Below are positions 8,591 to 17,515 of a stretch of DNA of 39,831 bases, one piece after another (the stretch's first letter is position 1; every line of letters starts with the position of its first letter). The notes beneath the pieces are model-generated. The model was not told the origin of the DNA, ran no database searches, and worked only from the letters and a program-made list of their open reading frames with translations. Made by a program: the position numbers and the translations under genes. Origin of the DNA: Streptomyces sp. ADI95-17 (GTDB lineage: Bacteria; Actinomycetota; Actinomycetes; Streptomycetales; Streptomycetaceae); contig NZ_ML123050.1 of the NCBI RefSeq assembly GCF_003846175.1, positions 195,815-235,645 on the forward strand, given 5' to 3'.

Positions 8591-9004
8591 ATGAACAATC
8601 CGGACCAGCTTCCCGACTGCGGCTTCGCGCCCGACGGCCCGCTCGACGTCTAAGCCACGTCGATCACCGCGGTCGACGTGGCGGCAATGGAGACCTTTCT
8701 CGCGGCCCGGCTCAGCGAGGCGGACGCCCGCTAACGGCCGACCGCCCCGGAGACCCGCGTCGCCCAGAGCCTCTATGAGACCGCCGGATGCCGGCTCGAC
8801 CTGCTGAAGGACACCCTCACCGCGTCCCGGCCGGAGACACTGAAAGAGCGGATGGAACTCTGGAACGGCCTCGTCCACTCCCTGGAGCCGCGGCGAGGCA
8901 CCCCTGGACACGGCGGGAAGCGCTGGCGTCTGATCACCTGGACCGACGAGACGGCTCCCGTCCGCGCCCGGCGTCGCGCCGCTTCGCAGCAGCGGGCTCG
9001 GTGA
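8591..9004 (+). pseudogene. Hypothetical gene with two in-frame TAA codons
   Basis: An ATG at 8591 with a GAGGAG ribosome site 10 nt upstream opens a frame of 137 codons ending at TGA 9002. It is broken by TAA at 8651 (codon 21) and TAA at 8732 (codon 48). Between and after the stops the frame still looks protein-like (AVDVAAMETFLAARLSEADA, then RVAQSLYETAGCRLDLLKDT). This indicates a recently lost gene rather than noise. The family is not recognised. Both nonsense codons are TAA, rare in such GC-rich DNA, and each could arise from one or two substitutions. Confidence 0.5.
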
Positions 9005-9157
9005 GCACCGCCGTGGCGGCCGTGCCGGTCACGGCCTCGAAACCGGCCGCCTACGGCTCCGCCGGGCCGGAGGGGTGCCGCGGCGCCGGTGGGCACGGCC
9101 ATGAGCCCTCGGCGCACGGGGGCTCCAGTCCAGACCGTCCGTTTCACAGGTGGTCGC

Positions 9158-9210
9158 TCATGAAACACCCGGCCGCCCGGACGTCCGCCTGCGGCGATCA
9201 TGTTTCATGA
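9158..9210. repeat. 10-bp inverted repeat around an ATG-rich spacer
   Basis: TCATGAAACA (9158-9167) and its exact inverse TGTTTCATGA (9201-9210) are separated by 33 nt. It lies between two transposase relics and could be an old element end or a regulator site. The surrounding 9005-9493 contains no gene I can support. Confidence 0.4.
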
Positions 9211-9457
9211 GTCGTCGCAAACGACTCGATACCCGAAACACTCTCTTAGATGCCATTTCCATCTGAACTACCCGCTTATTAGCGGATTCTTGGAATGTTG
9301 GGGTGCGGTGCGGGCGAGGTTGTGGAGGCGGTCGACGCCTGCGGGGCGGGTGGAGTTGCGGATGGAGCGAAAGGCTACGTGCTCCTGTGTCATCCCAGGA
9401 TGTCCGGTCTCCGCGGTCGTGCGCCTCCGCCGCCATCGCTGTGCGCCTGGGGGCACT

Positions 9458-9487
9458 CGGTACGCCGCGGTACGCCGCGGTACGCCG
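9458..9487 (+). repeat. Three tandem copies of a decamer
   Basis: CGGTACGCCG occurs three times head to tail, ending 6 nt before the start codon of the IS5-type transposase relic. No function is evident. Confidence 0.6.
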
Positions 9488-9493
9488 GAAGCA

Positions 9494-9914
9494 TGCCGAA
9501 GCGACGTCCGTATCCGAGTGATCTATCCGATGCCCGCCGGGAGTTGATCGAGCCGGTCCTGAACGCGTGGCGTTTCAAGCGCCGCGGCAGGGGCCCTGGC
9601 TTTCGGCCGGCCGCCCGAGCACGACCTGCGCGACATCATGGACGCGATCTTGTACGTGGACCGCACCGGGGTCCAGTGGCGGTACCTCCCGCACGACTTC
9701 CCGCACTGGAACACCGCCTACGGCTACTTCTCCAAATGGGCCGACAAGGGCGTGTTCGCTGAGCTCAACGGCCTGCTCCGAGCGAAGCATCGTCACCGAC
9801 ACGCTCGGCCTTCTCCTCGCCATGACCGGCCTCCTGGCCCGCCGCCTCACCAGTGAGAACACCATCTCCTGGCGCGACTCGAAAAAAGCCACAGAACATC
9901 CCATCCCGGGATGA
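9494..9914 (+). pseudogene. IS5-family transposase relic with frameshift and large internal deletion
   Basis: The ATG at 9494 begins KRRPYPSDLSDARRELIEPV, the usual start of a second IS5 subgroup in Streptomyces. A frameshift near 9590 moves the reading to FGRPPEHDLRDIMDAILYVD, continuing through GVQWRYLPHDFPHWNT to ELNGLLR near 9780. There most of the catalytic core is missing, and the sequence resumes with IVTDTLGLLLA and MTGLLARRLTSENTISWRDS, the family's C-terminus, before TGA at 9914. About half of the normal length of roughly 280 residues is gone. It is unrelated to the IS at the left end of the window. Confidence 0.85.
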
Positions 9915-10104
9915 AACAATCGACGACATCCTGCACTGGGATTGGGACAACCAGCCGGGAATGAACGGAGGGTCCTTCGCCTACCTCGCTCCAGGGGAGC
10001 ACACGAGATACCTCGACGGCCTTGCGACGCCGCACCCGGCAGGCAATCCCCGTCTCTTCTTCGCAACGCGAAGCGGACGACCTCATCAGACAAGGAGCGG
10101 CGTC

Positions 10105-11489
10105 ATGAGTACGCAAGGCGACGAGGGCAGTCGCAACCGTCTTCCTCTGCGCATGTCGGACCTGCACGAAGCGTTTCTCGCTCCTCACGGCACACGCGAA
10201 CGCATCGGCCTTGAAGTCGAGGCAGGTGTGCTCGACGAGACTACCGGTCTCGCCGCTCCTTACGCCGGGCCACACGGCATGGCCGCCCTCCTGCACCAGG
10301 TACTACGAGAATGGGGCGGCTCACCGCAATGGGCCGGAGAGGTCCTGACAGGAGTTCACCTGCCGGACGGGACGAAGCTGACACTGGAGCACGGCGGTCA
10401 GTTGGAGTACTCTCCCCTCCCGCAGACGACCTCGTCACCCTGGTGACGGCCATGCGCGTCACCAGGGAGGCCCTGGCCACTCTGGCGCAGCAGCACGGGC
10501 CGGCCATCGTTCCCGGGGGAAACCTCCCCTTCAATCGAGTCGACACCGCCACCTGGGTGCCCACCGTGCGCGGTGGCGTCATGCGAACGTACTTCGCCGG
10601 CCTCGGCCCGGAAGGCGAGGGCGCACCGCACATCATGAAGCTGTCGACCTCGACCCAGACCACGCTGGACTACCTTTCCGAGGACGACCTGGCCTCGAAG
10701 CTGCGTGTTCAAGTCGCCGCCTCGCCCGTCGTCGCGGCGCTGCTCGTCAACTCACCGCTGTACGCAGGACACCTCGACGGTGTCCTCTCGCACCGCTGCC
10801 GCGACTGGCTCCGCATGGACCCCAGGCGAGTCGGTTCCCCGCGCCCCGCGCTGCGGACCCCGCTCACGGCGAAGGCCCTCACCGACTGGGCGCTGGGCAT
10901 GCCCATGATCTACCGCCGTGGCCCCAGCGGCTACTGCTTTGCTGGACCGCGGACATTCGCAGACCATCTCCGCGACGGTTTCGACGACGGCACCGCTCCT
11001 CATTGGGAGGACTGGCTCTCCCACCTCGACCAGATCTACACCACCGTCCGCGTACGTCAGACTCTGGAGACCCGCGCGCCCGACGGCCCGCCGTACCCGC
11101 ACGTTCCCGCCGTGCCGGCCCTGTGGACCGGACTGACGTATCACGCGCCTTCGCGTGCGGCTGCCTGGGAGCTTCTCCGGCACTACACACCTGAGGAGAA
11201 CAACGCGGCGCAACAGGCTCTGCCCACGGCCGGACTGGCCACCCGTCTGGGCGGAGACAGCGTTCGTGACCTGGCCCGTCACCTGCTCGGTCTGGCACGC
11301 ACGGGCCTGCAGGCCCGCATCCACGCCGGGCTCGAACAACCCAGAGCGCTCGCCTTTCTCGACCCGCTCAACGAGATCCTGGACACGAACGAGACCTTCG
11401 CCGAGCAGACCGCCCGTCGCTGGCAGACGACCCACAACAACGACCCCGCCCGCTACATCACGGCTCATCGGATCCCACCCGCCACCTGA
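10105..11489 (+). pseudogene. Glutamate-cysteine ligase (GCS2/EgtA-like), frameshifted
   Basis: An ATG at 10105 with AAGGAG 7 nt upstream opens a gene that would encode about 461 residues. The N-terminal part contains the GCS glutamate and metal-binding signatures RIGLEVEAG and TLEHGGQLEYS. After TACTCT near 10412 the frame must move by one base. The second part continues with PPADDLVTLVTAMRVTREAL, VPGGNLPF and IMKLSTSTQTTLDYLSEDD, which correspond to the GxNP-like and M.STST.Q elements of the family. Such enzymes join glutamate and cysteine, for glutathione-like thiols or ergothioneine. A single missing base in a C-rich run could be a real mutation or a sequencing error. No egtBCD-type neighbour is present. 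Confidence 0.8.
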
Positions 11490-11647
11490 TGCAGATCTCG
11501 TTCGCGGCGGACCGGAACCTGTCGGAACCGAAGGTCGCCCACGGACCAGTTGCAGGGCCGCCCGCGGGTGACCGGCCGCGCTGAGGATGATCCTGTGGAA
11601 TGGACACCCTGCCAATGGATCTCGACGGTCCAGGGAGGGATGTCCAG

Positions 11648-11790
11648 GTGGGACGCAAGTCCCCGTATCCGGAGGAGTTCAGGGGGCGGCCGAGGAGCCG
11701 GCCCGGCTGCGGGCGGAGAACGACCGGCTGCTCAAGGCCGAGCAGGAATGGCAAGTGGGCAGGGAAGATCGGGACGTCGGCTCCGCCGCT
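11648..11790 (+). pseudogene. IS3-family OrfA relic
   Basis: GTG 11648 starts GRKSPYPEEFR, the N-terminus of IS3-type OrfA. An internal deletion and frameshift follow, then EEPARLRAENDRLLKAEQEW, the leucine-zipper part near the OrfA C-terminus. OrfB and both element ends were not found. This relic occupies most of the gap between the ligase gene and the next operon. Confidence 0.7.
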
Positions 11791-11796
11791 TCCATC

Positions 11797-12147
11797 TCAG
11801 GCCACCCTCCGGTCGGCCAGCGCGGCAACCTCGGTGAAGTACGCGCGGAACAACGGCTCGTCGCCGGGCGGCACCCTGAACGCGGGCGAGGTGCTGTACC
11901 AGAAGGCGGCCTGGTCGGTGCCGTAGAGCACGGCGTTCGGATCGCGTACGGTGCCAATGAACAACTGGCCGGGCCGGGCGGGCTTCTTGTAGTACACCAG
12001 TGCCCCGAGCCACCGCAGCGGCACCCGGAGCTCGGATCTGCCCATGGTGAACAGTTCGAACACCCCCCGGTCCACGCGCAGATGCAGGTTCTCGTAGTCG
12101 AACGTCAACGGCTCCATGGCGGGAAGAAAGCCCGGCTCCCGGGTCAC
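11797..12147 (-). CDS. Conserved hypothetical protein, third gene of the DUF3592 operon
   Basis: The 116-residue reading starts at GTG 12147, which overlaps the stop of the upstream gene in a GTGA arrangement suggesting translational coupling; an internal ATG at 12117 is the alternative. It is soluble, with no signal or membrane segment, and includes LTFDYENLHLRVDRGVFELF and an aromatic central part (VYYKKPARPGQLFIGTVRDP). I do not recognise a family with certainty. Its fixed position after two membrane proteins suggests a cytosolic partner of them. Confidence 0.65.
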   Translation of the reverse strand: MTREPGFLPAMEPLTFDYENLHLRVDRGVFELFTMGRSELRVPLRWLGALVYYKKPARPGQLFIGTVRDPNAVLYGTDQAAFWYSTSPAFRVPPGDEPLFRAYFTEVAALADRRVA

Positions 12148-13007
12148 AGCGCGACCACCCCCACCACGGCCGCCGCCACCACGACCAGCACACCCACCAC
12201 GTTGATGGCCATGTCCCGCTTCCAGGAGCGGCGTTCGGCCTCGACGTCCAGGACGAAGAGGGCCGGGTCGTCGGGGGCGTAGTGGATCGTGAGGTCCAGG
12301 CCCCGTGATCCGGCGGGGTCCGGTATTCCGGACTCGCAGTAGGCCGTGACCTCCCTGCCGTCGAGGGTGGTGAAGGTAACGACCGGCATCAGGTTGGTCA
12401 GGGTGTGGCCGTCGTTGGAGTCGACGGTGACGCTCTTGAGGACGGCGACGACACGGCCGGGTACAGCGGCCATGGCGGCCAGTTGGTCGATACGGCGGTT
12501 CCTGTCGCGGATGTTCCCGGGCAGGTGGTACAGGCCGGAGAGGGCCCAGGGTCCGCAGAAGCCGAGCAGTGCCCACGGCCAGCCCCGGTCGATCGCGGCG
12601 ACGGCGACCAGACCGGCGTAGACGAGGAAGACCGCGAAAGTCGGCCAGCCGAGTCCGCGCCCGCCTTCGGAGAGGTCGTTGGCGAACCGGAAGGCGTGGG
12701 GTCTGCCGCGCGGATAGTGGACCCCGATCTCCCGGCCCGTCCAGGCCACGCTGATCCTCTCGCCGCGCTCACCCTCGTTGGTGACGGTGAACTCCTGCCC
12801 GGTGGCCGGGTCCTGGAAGGAGACGACCACAGCTATCCCGTCGCTCGGGGAGCTTCCGTGCCGGGGCTCGTCCACCCGCTCGATCCGCCCCGTTGCCCGG
12901 ACCGTCCGCTGCGCCCGGGTCATCCCGGCCAGCGACCTCCCGTATCCGACCAGCGCCCACGCGCCGAACACCCCGCACCACAGCGCCTGATACATATGCC
13001 AGTCCAT
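12144..13007 (-). CDS. DUF3592-type membrane protein
   Basis: The 287-residue protein starts at ATG 13007, two bases after the TGA of the upstream gene, whose last codons supply a GGAGG ribosome site. It has the DUF3592 layout. An N-terminal membrane helix (residues 6-24) is followed by an extracytoplasmic beta-rich domain with VVVSFQDPATGQEFTV and IGVHYPRGRPHAFRF. Central membrane helices lie near 122-158. A second DUF3592-like domain (VVTFTTLDGREVTAYCESG, LTIHYAPDDPALFVLD) precedes a C-terminal helix. The biochemical role of the family is unknown. It is the middle gene of a three-gene operon. Confidence 0.8.
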   Translation of the reverse strand: MDWHMYQALWCGVFGAWALVGYGRSLAGMTRAQRTVRATGRIERVDEPRHGSSPSDGIAVVVSFQDPATGQEFTVTNEGERGERISVAWTGREIGVHYPRGRPHAFRFANDLSEGGRGLGWPTFAVFLVYAGLVAVAAIDRGWPWALLGFCGPWALSGLYHLPGNIRDRNRRIDQLAAMAAVPGRVVAVLKSVTVDSNDGHTLTNLMPVVTFTTLDGREVTAYCESGIPDPAGSRGLDLTIHYAPDDPALFVLDVEAERRSWKRDMAINVVGVLVVVAAAVVGVVAL

Positions 13008-13010
13008 GGA

Positions 13011-14108
13011 TCAGCCTCCTACCGAGACGCGCCGTACGACCTTGCCCTGCTCGTCCGCCTCCAGATAGGCGGTGTCTTCGGAGCCGGTCACGGAGACCCT
13101 GAGGGCCACCCTGCCGGTGAGGCGGTCGGCGGTGAGCTGCCAGGTGCGCGGGGAGCCGACGCCGAGCGTGGTCGTGGCCTCCTTCACCAGGGCGGGAACT
13201 CGGTCGTACGGCAGGGAATCCAGGTCGAGTCGGGAGGCCGCCTGGGTGCCGGTGGGGGCGAGGACGACCGTCAGCAGGCGTTCCTGTACGACGACGGTGA
13301 GCGCCCGGTGCTTGTCCTCGCCCTTGGCGAGCACGGCGACGGAACTGCCCAACCTGCCCTGGTCCAGGAAGGATTGGCCAGGGCCGAGGGCCACCGTGCC
13401 GGACGCCGACGACACGGTGGTCGTGGACGACGAGGAGGTGCTGGAGGAGGAGACCGACGGCCTCGCGGTGTCGGTGTCGTCCCGGTCGAACAGGTCCGCG
13501 CGGAACAACAGGACGACCAGGGCCGCGCCGAGCAGCAGACCGAGGAACCCGACCAGGGTGGCACCGCAGCCTTCCAAGGGGTCGCTCGCCAGGGCCGGTC
13601 CGGGTGCCGAGTCGAGGTGGGCCGAGGCGGCCCGTTCCTCCCAGTCCGGTGTCGGTCGTTTGACTATCCTTACCTTCAGCGGCCGGTCCGGCGGGTACTG
13701 GACGACCAGGATGCCGCGCGGCCGGTAGTCGGTCAGGTCAGCGAGGTTGATGTCCTGCGTAAACTCGACGCGGTAGGCCGGTGCGTCGTCCGGTGCGACG
13801 GTGAGGTCGAACTTCACCGGTATGTCGCTCGTCTCACCCCCGACGGCCTCCAGGCTCTCGATCATCGCGAGGGCCAGGTACGGCGGGATCGCCGCTTCCC
13901 GGGCGCGCCTCGGCATGCCGGCGAGGTAGCGGATCAGGACGTAGACCGCGAGCAGGAACGCTCCCCCGGCGATCAGCGGCTCGTTCTCAATGACGATGCC
14001 GACGACGATGGCCGCCAGGGACGCCCCCATCACGCCGCCCGTGAGGAACCCCCGGGCGACGGACCTGTTGTGCGTGGGCGGCGGCGCGGCGCTCGTGGCG
14101 ATCGTCAT
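13011..14108 (-). CDS. Membrane protein, first gene of the DUF3592 operon
   Basis: The 365-residue protein starts at ATG 14108. It has two N-terminal membrane helices (about residues 21-40 and 45-62) and a cytoplasmic or periplasmic domain with an EFTQDINLADLTDYRPRGIL segment. A third membrane helix lies near 185-203. A serine/threonine-rich linker (VSSSSTSSSSTTTVSSAS) then leads to a C-terminal extracytoplasmic domain. The first domain resembles half of a DUF3592 unit (conversion to KVRI-type strands). No catalytic residues are recognisable. The stop codon at 13011 is separated by only 3 nt from the next start, so the genes are co-translated. Confidence 0.72.
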   Translation of the reverse strand: MTIATSAAPPPTHNRSVARGFLTGGVMGASLAAIVVGIVIENEPLIAGGAFLLAVYVLIRYLAGMPRRAREAAIPPYLALAMIESLEAVGGETSDIPVKFDLTVAPDDAPAYRVEFTQDINLADLTDYRPRGILVVQYPPDRPLKVRIVKRPTPDWEERAASAHLDSAPGPALASDPLEGCGATLVGFLGLLLGAALVVLLFRADLFDRDDTDTARPSVSSSSTSSSSTTTVSSASGTVALGPGQSFLDQGRLGSSVAVLAKGEDKHRALTVVVQERLLTVVLAPTGTQAASRLDLDSLPYDRVPALVKEATTTLGVGSPRTWQLTADRLTGRVALRVSVTGSEDTAYLEADEQGKVVRRVSVGG

Positions 14109-14359
14109 ACGGGCGATTGTGCTGGGCTCAGGTGACGTCCGCCAGACCTCAGTCTGCTCTTCCGGCAGGTAACGGCGCTGAGGTGGTGCTGAACGGCGCT
14201 GAGTTCGCCCGGTGTCGGAGTGGCCAGTGCCGGCCGGAGCGCTCGCGGTCGATACGGACCGGTGGCGAACGCGCCCGCCCCAAGTCCCCCTTGCCCGCCC
14301 GCGCGTTGGAGTGCGGGCAGCTCGTTCCCCGGGACGGAAGGACGGATCCGTGACGGTCC

Positions 14360-14773
14360 CGCCCCGGTCCGCGGTCAGCGTCGGCTGTCGCTGGGCGCCA
14401 GCAGGCTGGTGACCTCGGCGATCGCCTCTGCCGAGGGATGGAAGTAACGCCGCACAGAGGTCTCGGAGTACAGCCGCCCTGCCGGTCCCATCAGGTGACG
14501 AGGTCGTGGACGAGGTGGTCGATGACCCGACGGGTGACGACGGTGTCGTGCCGGGTGGTGGCCATGACGTGAAAGACGTTCGCCCCTTCCGGCTCGGTCC
14601 GCCAGCATCCAGCCGTTCTTCCGCTCCTCCAGCGGAGCGAGCAGTCCCCGCATGTACGCGAGCACCGACTCAGGCGGATCAGACCTGGCGAGACGGTGCA
14701 CGCAACCGCTCGTGCAAAGAACTCAGTTCACCCGCCCCGCCCACGTCCGGGCATCAGCCAGTTCCCCACCCAT
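14360..14773 (-). pseudogene. IS701-like transposase relic
   Basis: On the minus strand ATG 14773 begins GGELADARTWAG. In shifted frames it continues HRLARSDPPESVLAYMRGLL and then APLEERKNGWMLADRAG, the N-terminus of IS701-family transposases. At least two frameshifts occur before 14600. After that the sequence switches to unrelated fragments, one of them ending YFHPSAEAIAEVTSLLAPSD at a stop at 14375. No intact transposase core remains. Within the rest of 14109-14936 I see no gene. Confidence 0.7.
14400..14428 (-). repeat. 29-nt segment repeated at 16777-16805
   Basis: The minus strand here is identical to the plus strand at 16777-16805. In the better-preserved copy it encodes EAIAEVTSLL. 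Similarity extends some 20 nt on each side with substitutions. Both copies lie among relics, so they probably derive from one duplicated gene fragment. Confidence 0.65.
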
Positions 14774-14936
14774 GAACACACCAACGACTGACCTGCCCAA
14801 CCATCGCCACAAACACCGTTGCAGTACCAGAACGTCGCCCGAGACGGCTGGGGAGCTGTGCGGGTTCGGATCTGTGTCGGGATGAACGGAGCGCAAGCGG
14901 GGTCGCCCAACCGCCGCGTCCCGGCACACTGTTCGA

Positions 14937-15422
14937 GTGACCTTTCGATTGGTGCCCGGCACCGGGCTCGTCCTACCAGCGAACGCAGGCGTCCTGCGAT
15001 TCGGCATGACCGAGCATGCGGCACAGTGGACGACGTCGACTCTGGCGGACATCCGCGCCGGCGGGTGGATGTGCGGAGCGCACTGGACCTTCTTCTTCGT
15101 TCACTGCGACATCCTGGTCACGGCCTATGCCTGCACGGCTTGTGCCGATCAGCTCCTGGGGCACTTGATCGTCGAGCGGACCGATCGCGTCCCGGACCGG
15201 GCCGCCGACGTTCCGGTCGCCTTCGGCGACTTCGACCTCTTCGGCTACCCCATCCATGAACTGACCGAGGTCCTCGACCCGTCGGACCGCAAACTCCTAC
15301 TGTCCGCAGACGTCAACCCTCAGAGCACGCACTACCTGACCTCCGTACGCCTCGACGCCTGCGAAAGCGACCACCGCCAGGTCGTCAGCTCGGGCTCTGG
15401 GTCCGGCGACGGCGCACGATGA
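14937..15422 (+). CDS. Conserved Streptomyces hypothetical protein
   Basis: The 161-residue protein starts at GTG 14937 (VTFRLVPGTGLVLPANAGVL). It contains FGMTEHAAQW, CGAHWTF and FGDFDLFGYPIHELTEVL. I recognise this N-terminal block as one found in small stand-alone Streptomyces proteins of unknown function. No membrane segment or catalytic motif is visible. Its last 38 nt overlap the 3' end of the convergent LAETG gene, so the two transcripts are antisense at their ends. Confidence 0.65.
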   Translation: MTFRLVPGTGLVLPANAGVLRFGMTEHAAQWTTSTLADIRAGGWMCGAHWTFFFVHCDILVTAYACTACADQLLGHLIVERTDRVPDRAADVPVAFGDFDLFGYPIHELTEVLDPSDRKLLLSADVNPQSTHYLTSVRLDACESDHRQVVSSGSGSGDGAR

Positions 15423-16566
15423 ACAGCATGCCCGCGCCCGTGGCCACCGCTGCGGCAGCCGCGCCCGTGATCGGCAGCGTCGAGGAGCCGGTTTCTGCCA
15501 GGGTGCCGCCGTTCGTCGTGGTCCCGTCGTCGCCGGCCGTCGACGACCCGCCGGCCGAGCCGCCCGAGACATTGGCCGAGCCGCCCGTCGAGCCGGTCGG
15601 CTCCCCACCCGTGACGTCCAGCGTGATGTCGGCCTTGTCGTTGGCCTTGCTGGGGTCGAACGGCCGTGCCTCGGTACTCAGGGCCACCTGGCCCTTGGCG
15701 TTCGCCACCCGCTTGTCGATCTTCAGCTCGAAGGTGTAGGTCTCTTGGCTGCCCTCGTTCAGCGACCGCATGCCGCAGACGTACGCCTTACCCTTGGCCT
15801 GGCAGAACCGGCCGCGCTTGACGACCGACGTTCCGGCGGGAGGCGTGATCATGACGCTGACGGACCGTTCCCCCTGCTTGGTCAGGATCCAGGCAGGCCC
15901 GGCGTTGATGAACTTCACCTTCATCTTCACCGTGTCACCGACGCCTCCCTTCAGCACGGCACCCGTCACCTGGTAGTCGGCCGTGTTGACAGAGCTGACG
16001 GGCACATTGACAACTCGTGCGGTCCCCTCGCTCCCGGCCTGCCCCTCGACCAGTTTCACCGCCGGCGCGGTTCCCGCCACCGGCTGGGTGCCGTTCTCGT
16101 CCGCTCCGGGATCGACGTCCCAGACATTCACTCGCAGCTCGTCGTTGAGCGCGCGGTCCAGTGCCTCGACGCGGAGAGGCCTCTCGGGCGTGTAGACGGT
16201 GCCCGGCTCCACCACTTGGTCGAACGCACACACCGCGATCCATCTCTCGGGCATCTCGTCGTAGGACCGAACCTGCTGTGTCCGGCAGTTGGAGGGAACC
16301 TCCGCGAAGTCGAGTCCTCGGGTGACGCCGTAGGAGACCCACACCTTCTCGGCCGCCCTGGTGCCCTTGTTCGCCACGGTTGCCGACAGATCGAAGCTGC
16401 TCCCGGGTTTCACTCCGTTGACCGGCTCGATGCCTCCGATGACCAACTCGGGTGCGGTCTCATCGCCGAAGGCGGCAGGAGCCGCAGCCAGTGCGATCAG
16501 GCCGGCAGCGCTGAGGGTGGCAGCAACGGCACGGGAGGCGCGACGGCTGTGCGGGGGAATCGGCAT
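15385..16566 (-). CDS. Sortase-anchored surface protein (LAETG)
   Basis: The 393-residue protein starts at ATG 16566 with AGAGGA upstream. A signal peptide covers about residues 1-34 (twin-arginine-like basic start, hydrophobic AATLSAAGLIALAAAPAAFG). The body is two beta-sandwich-like domains (SSFDLSATVANKGTRAAEKV; DTVKMKVKFINAGPAWI), of the kind that supports CARDB-like cell-surface folds. A Gly/Ser/Thr spacer follows. The C-terminus has LAETG at 356-360, a hydrophobic helix and RRRR. LAXTG is the class E sortase signal of Streptomyces, so it should be covalently attached to peptidoglycan. Eight residues downstream (364-368) a second motif, LPITG, also precedes the same helix. Confidence 0.85.
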   Translation of the reverse strand: MPIPPHSRRASRAVAATLSAAGLIALAAAPAAFGDETAPELVIGGIEPVNGVKPGSSFDLSATVANKGTRAAEKVWVSYGVTRGLDFAEVPSNCRTQQVRSYDEMPERWIAVCAFDQVVEPGTVYTPERPLRVEALDRALNDELRVNVWDVDPGADENGTQPVAGTAPAVKLVEGQAGSEGTARVVNVPVSSVNTADYQVTGAVLKGGVGDTVKMKVKFINAGPAWILTKQGERSVSVMITPPAGTSVVKRGRFCQAKGKAYVCGMRSLNEGSQETYTFELKIDKRVANAKGQVALSTEARPFDPSKANDKADITLDVTGGEPTGSTGGSANVSGGSAGGSSTAGDDGTTTNGGTLAETGSSTLPITGAAAAAVATGAGMLFIVRRRRTQSPS

Positions 16567-16776
16567 TGGAGAGATCCTCTGCTGGGACGCGGGAAAACGG
16601 GCAGTGACTTCCAGAAGAAAAGTTTCCGGTCACTAGACTCCTGTCGAACTCGAACGGTTGCGCGGCCGGTGCCTCCTCCGCCTTGCGATCGCATCCGCCG
16701 GATGCCGTGAGCCCCGGCCCGATGCCGACACCGACCACCAGCGCGAGTCCGGAAGTGCGCTTTCCACCCCCACCCG

Positions 16777-16805
16777 GAGGCGATCGCCGAGGTCACCAGC
16801 CTGCT
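16777..16805 (+). repeat. 29-nt segment repeated (inverted) at 14400-14428
   Basis: Identical to the minus strand of 14400-14428. It lies in the relic-filled stretch 16567-17515, which otherwise contains the promoter side of the LAETG gene and no intact gene. Confidence 0.65.
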
Positions 16806-17073
16806 CGCCTGGCGGCAACCGGCGCTGACCGTCAAGTGCCGGCGAGACGCCGGAGCGAAGCGACCTCAGCGGCACGGGCGGCGTGGAGGGGATCCGCGGT
16901 GTCCCCCGCTCGTGGATGCATGGCGAGGCTCGCGGTCGGAGCCAGCGCCGTCGCAGGAGATGCGGCCGAGCACGTAGGGCCGTCACGGTGCCCGTCTCTG
17001 CGGCCCGCCCGGAGGCACCACGCCTCAGCGTCCTTCCGGTCCAGTACGCCTGGGCCCGGAAGCGGCCTGGCGG

Positions 17074-17352
17074 ACGGGCTCGCCGTCGCCAAGCAGTACG
17101 CCACCGCCCACGGGCACTTCCTCCCCCGACCACCGCGCCCCGGGAGGGCATCCCATCGGGGCGTGGGCGAAGAACTCCCGGGCGGCGGCGCGTAGGGCGC
17201 GGGACAACGAGGGGCTGCGCGCGGCCTGCCTCCCCGTGCCCTCGGCGGCCGGGGCGATGTCCCAGGCGCGGCAGGAGGAGCTGGATGCGATCGATCCGGT
17301 GTGCCACCCAGCCTGGAACACCGGGTGGCAGCGCTGCTACCGGCTCGCCCAG
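17074..17352 (+). pseudogene. Helicase-associated (HA) domain relic, copy 1
   Basis: In several frames the segment reads GLAVAKQYATAHGHFL, WAKNSRAAARRARDNEGLRA, LPVPSAAGAMSQARQEELDA and AWNTGWQRCYRLAQ. This is the tandem aromatic-rich helicase-associated domain (PF03457-type) found in large Streptomyces DEAD/DEAH helicases, many of which lie in chromosome arms. The frame is broken at least twice. The fragment stops abruptly after CGCCCAG at 17352, where an unrelated gene stub begins in the opposite orientation. A second copy of the same region lies at 22499-22945. Confidence 0.75.
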
Positions 17353-17465
17353 TTCGCGAGGCCCGAGAGACCGGCTCCGACGACGACCACTTTCCGGGGC
17401 GTCTTCAGGCCCTCCAGCCCGTTGTCCAGGGCTTGGCGAAGCTCGGTCTGTGCGGGTTCTGCCAT
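17353..17465 (-). pseudogene. 5' stub of an FAD-dependent amine oxidase
   Basis: On the minus strand ATG 17465 begins AEPAQTELRQALDNGLEGLK and continues TPRKVVVVGAGLSGLA before hitting the HA-domain relic. GxGLSGL with preceding hydrophobic beta strand is the FAD-binding Rossmann start of flavin monoamine or L-amino-acid oxidases. Only about 37 codons remain. It begins 50 nt downstream of the UvrA-like gene and may have been its operon partner before the rearrangement. Confidence 0.7.
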
Positions 17466-17515
17466 CGATCCATCTCTTCTCAGCTGTGTGACGTGTACGT
17501 GGTACGGCGGGCAGG

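Noticed and set aside
12405..14135. 576-codon plus-strand frame opposite the DUF3592 operon
   Set aside because: The composition is Gly/Arg/Pro-rich without motifs, and the minus-strand genes show domains and tight operon spacing.
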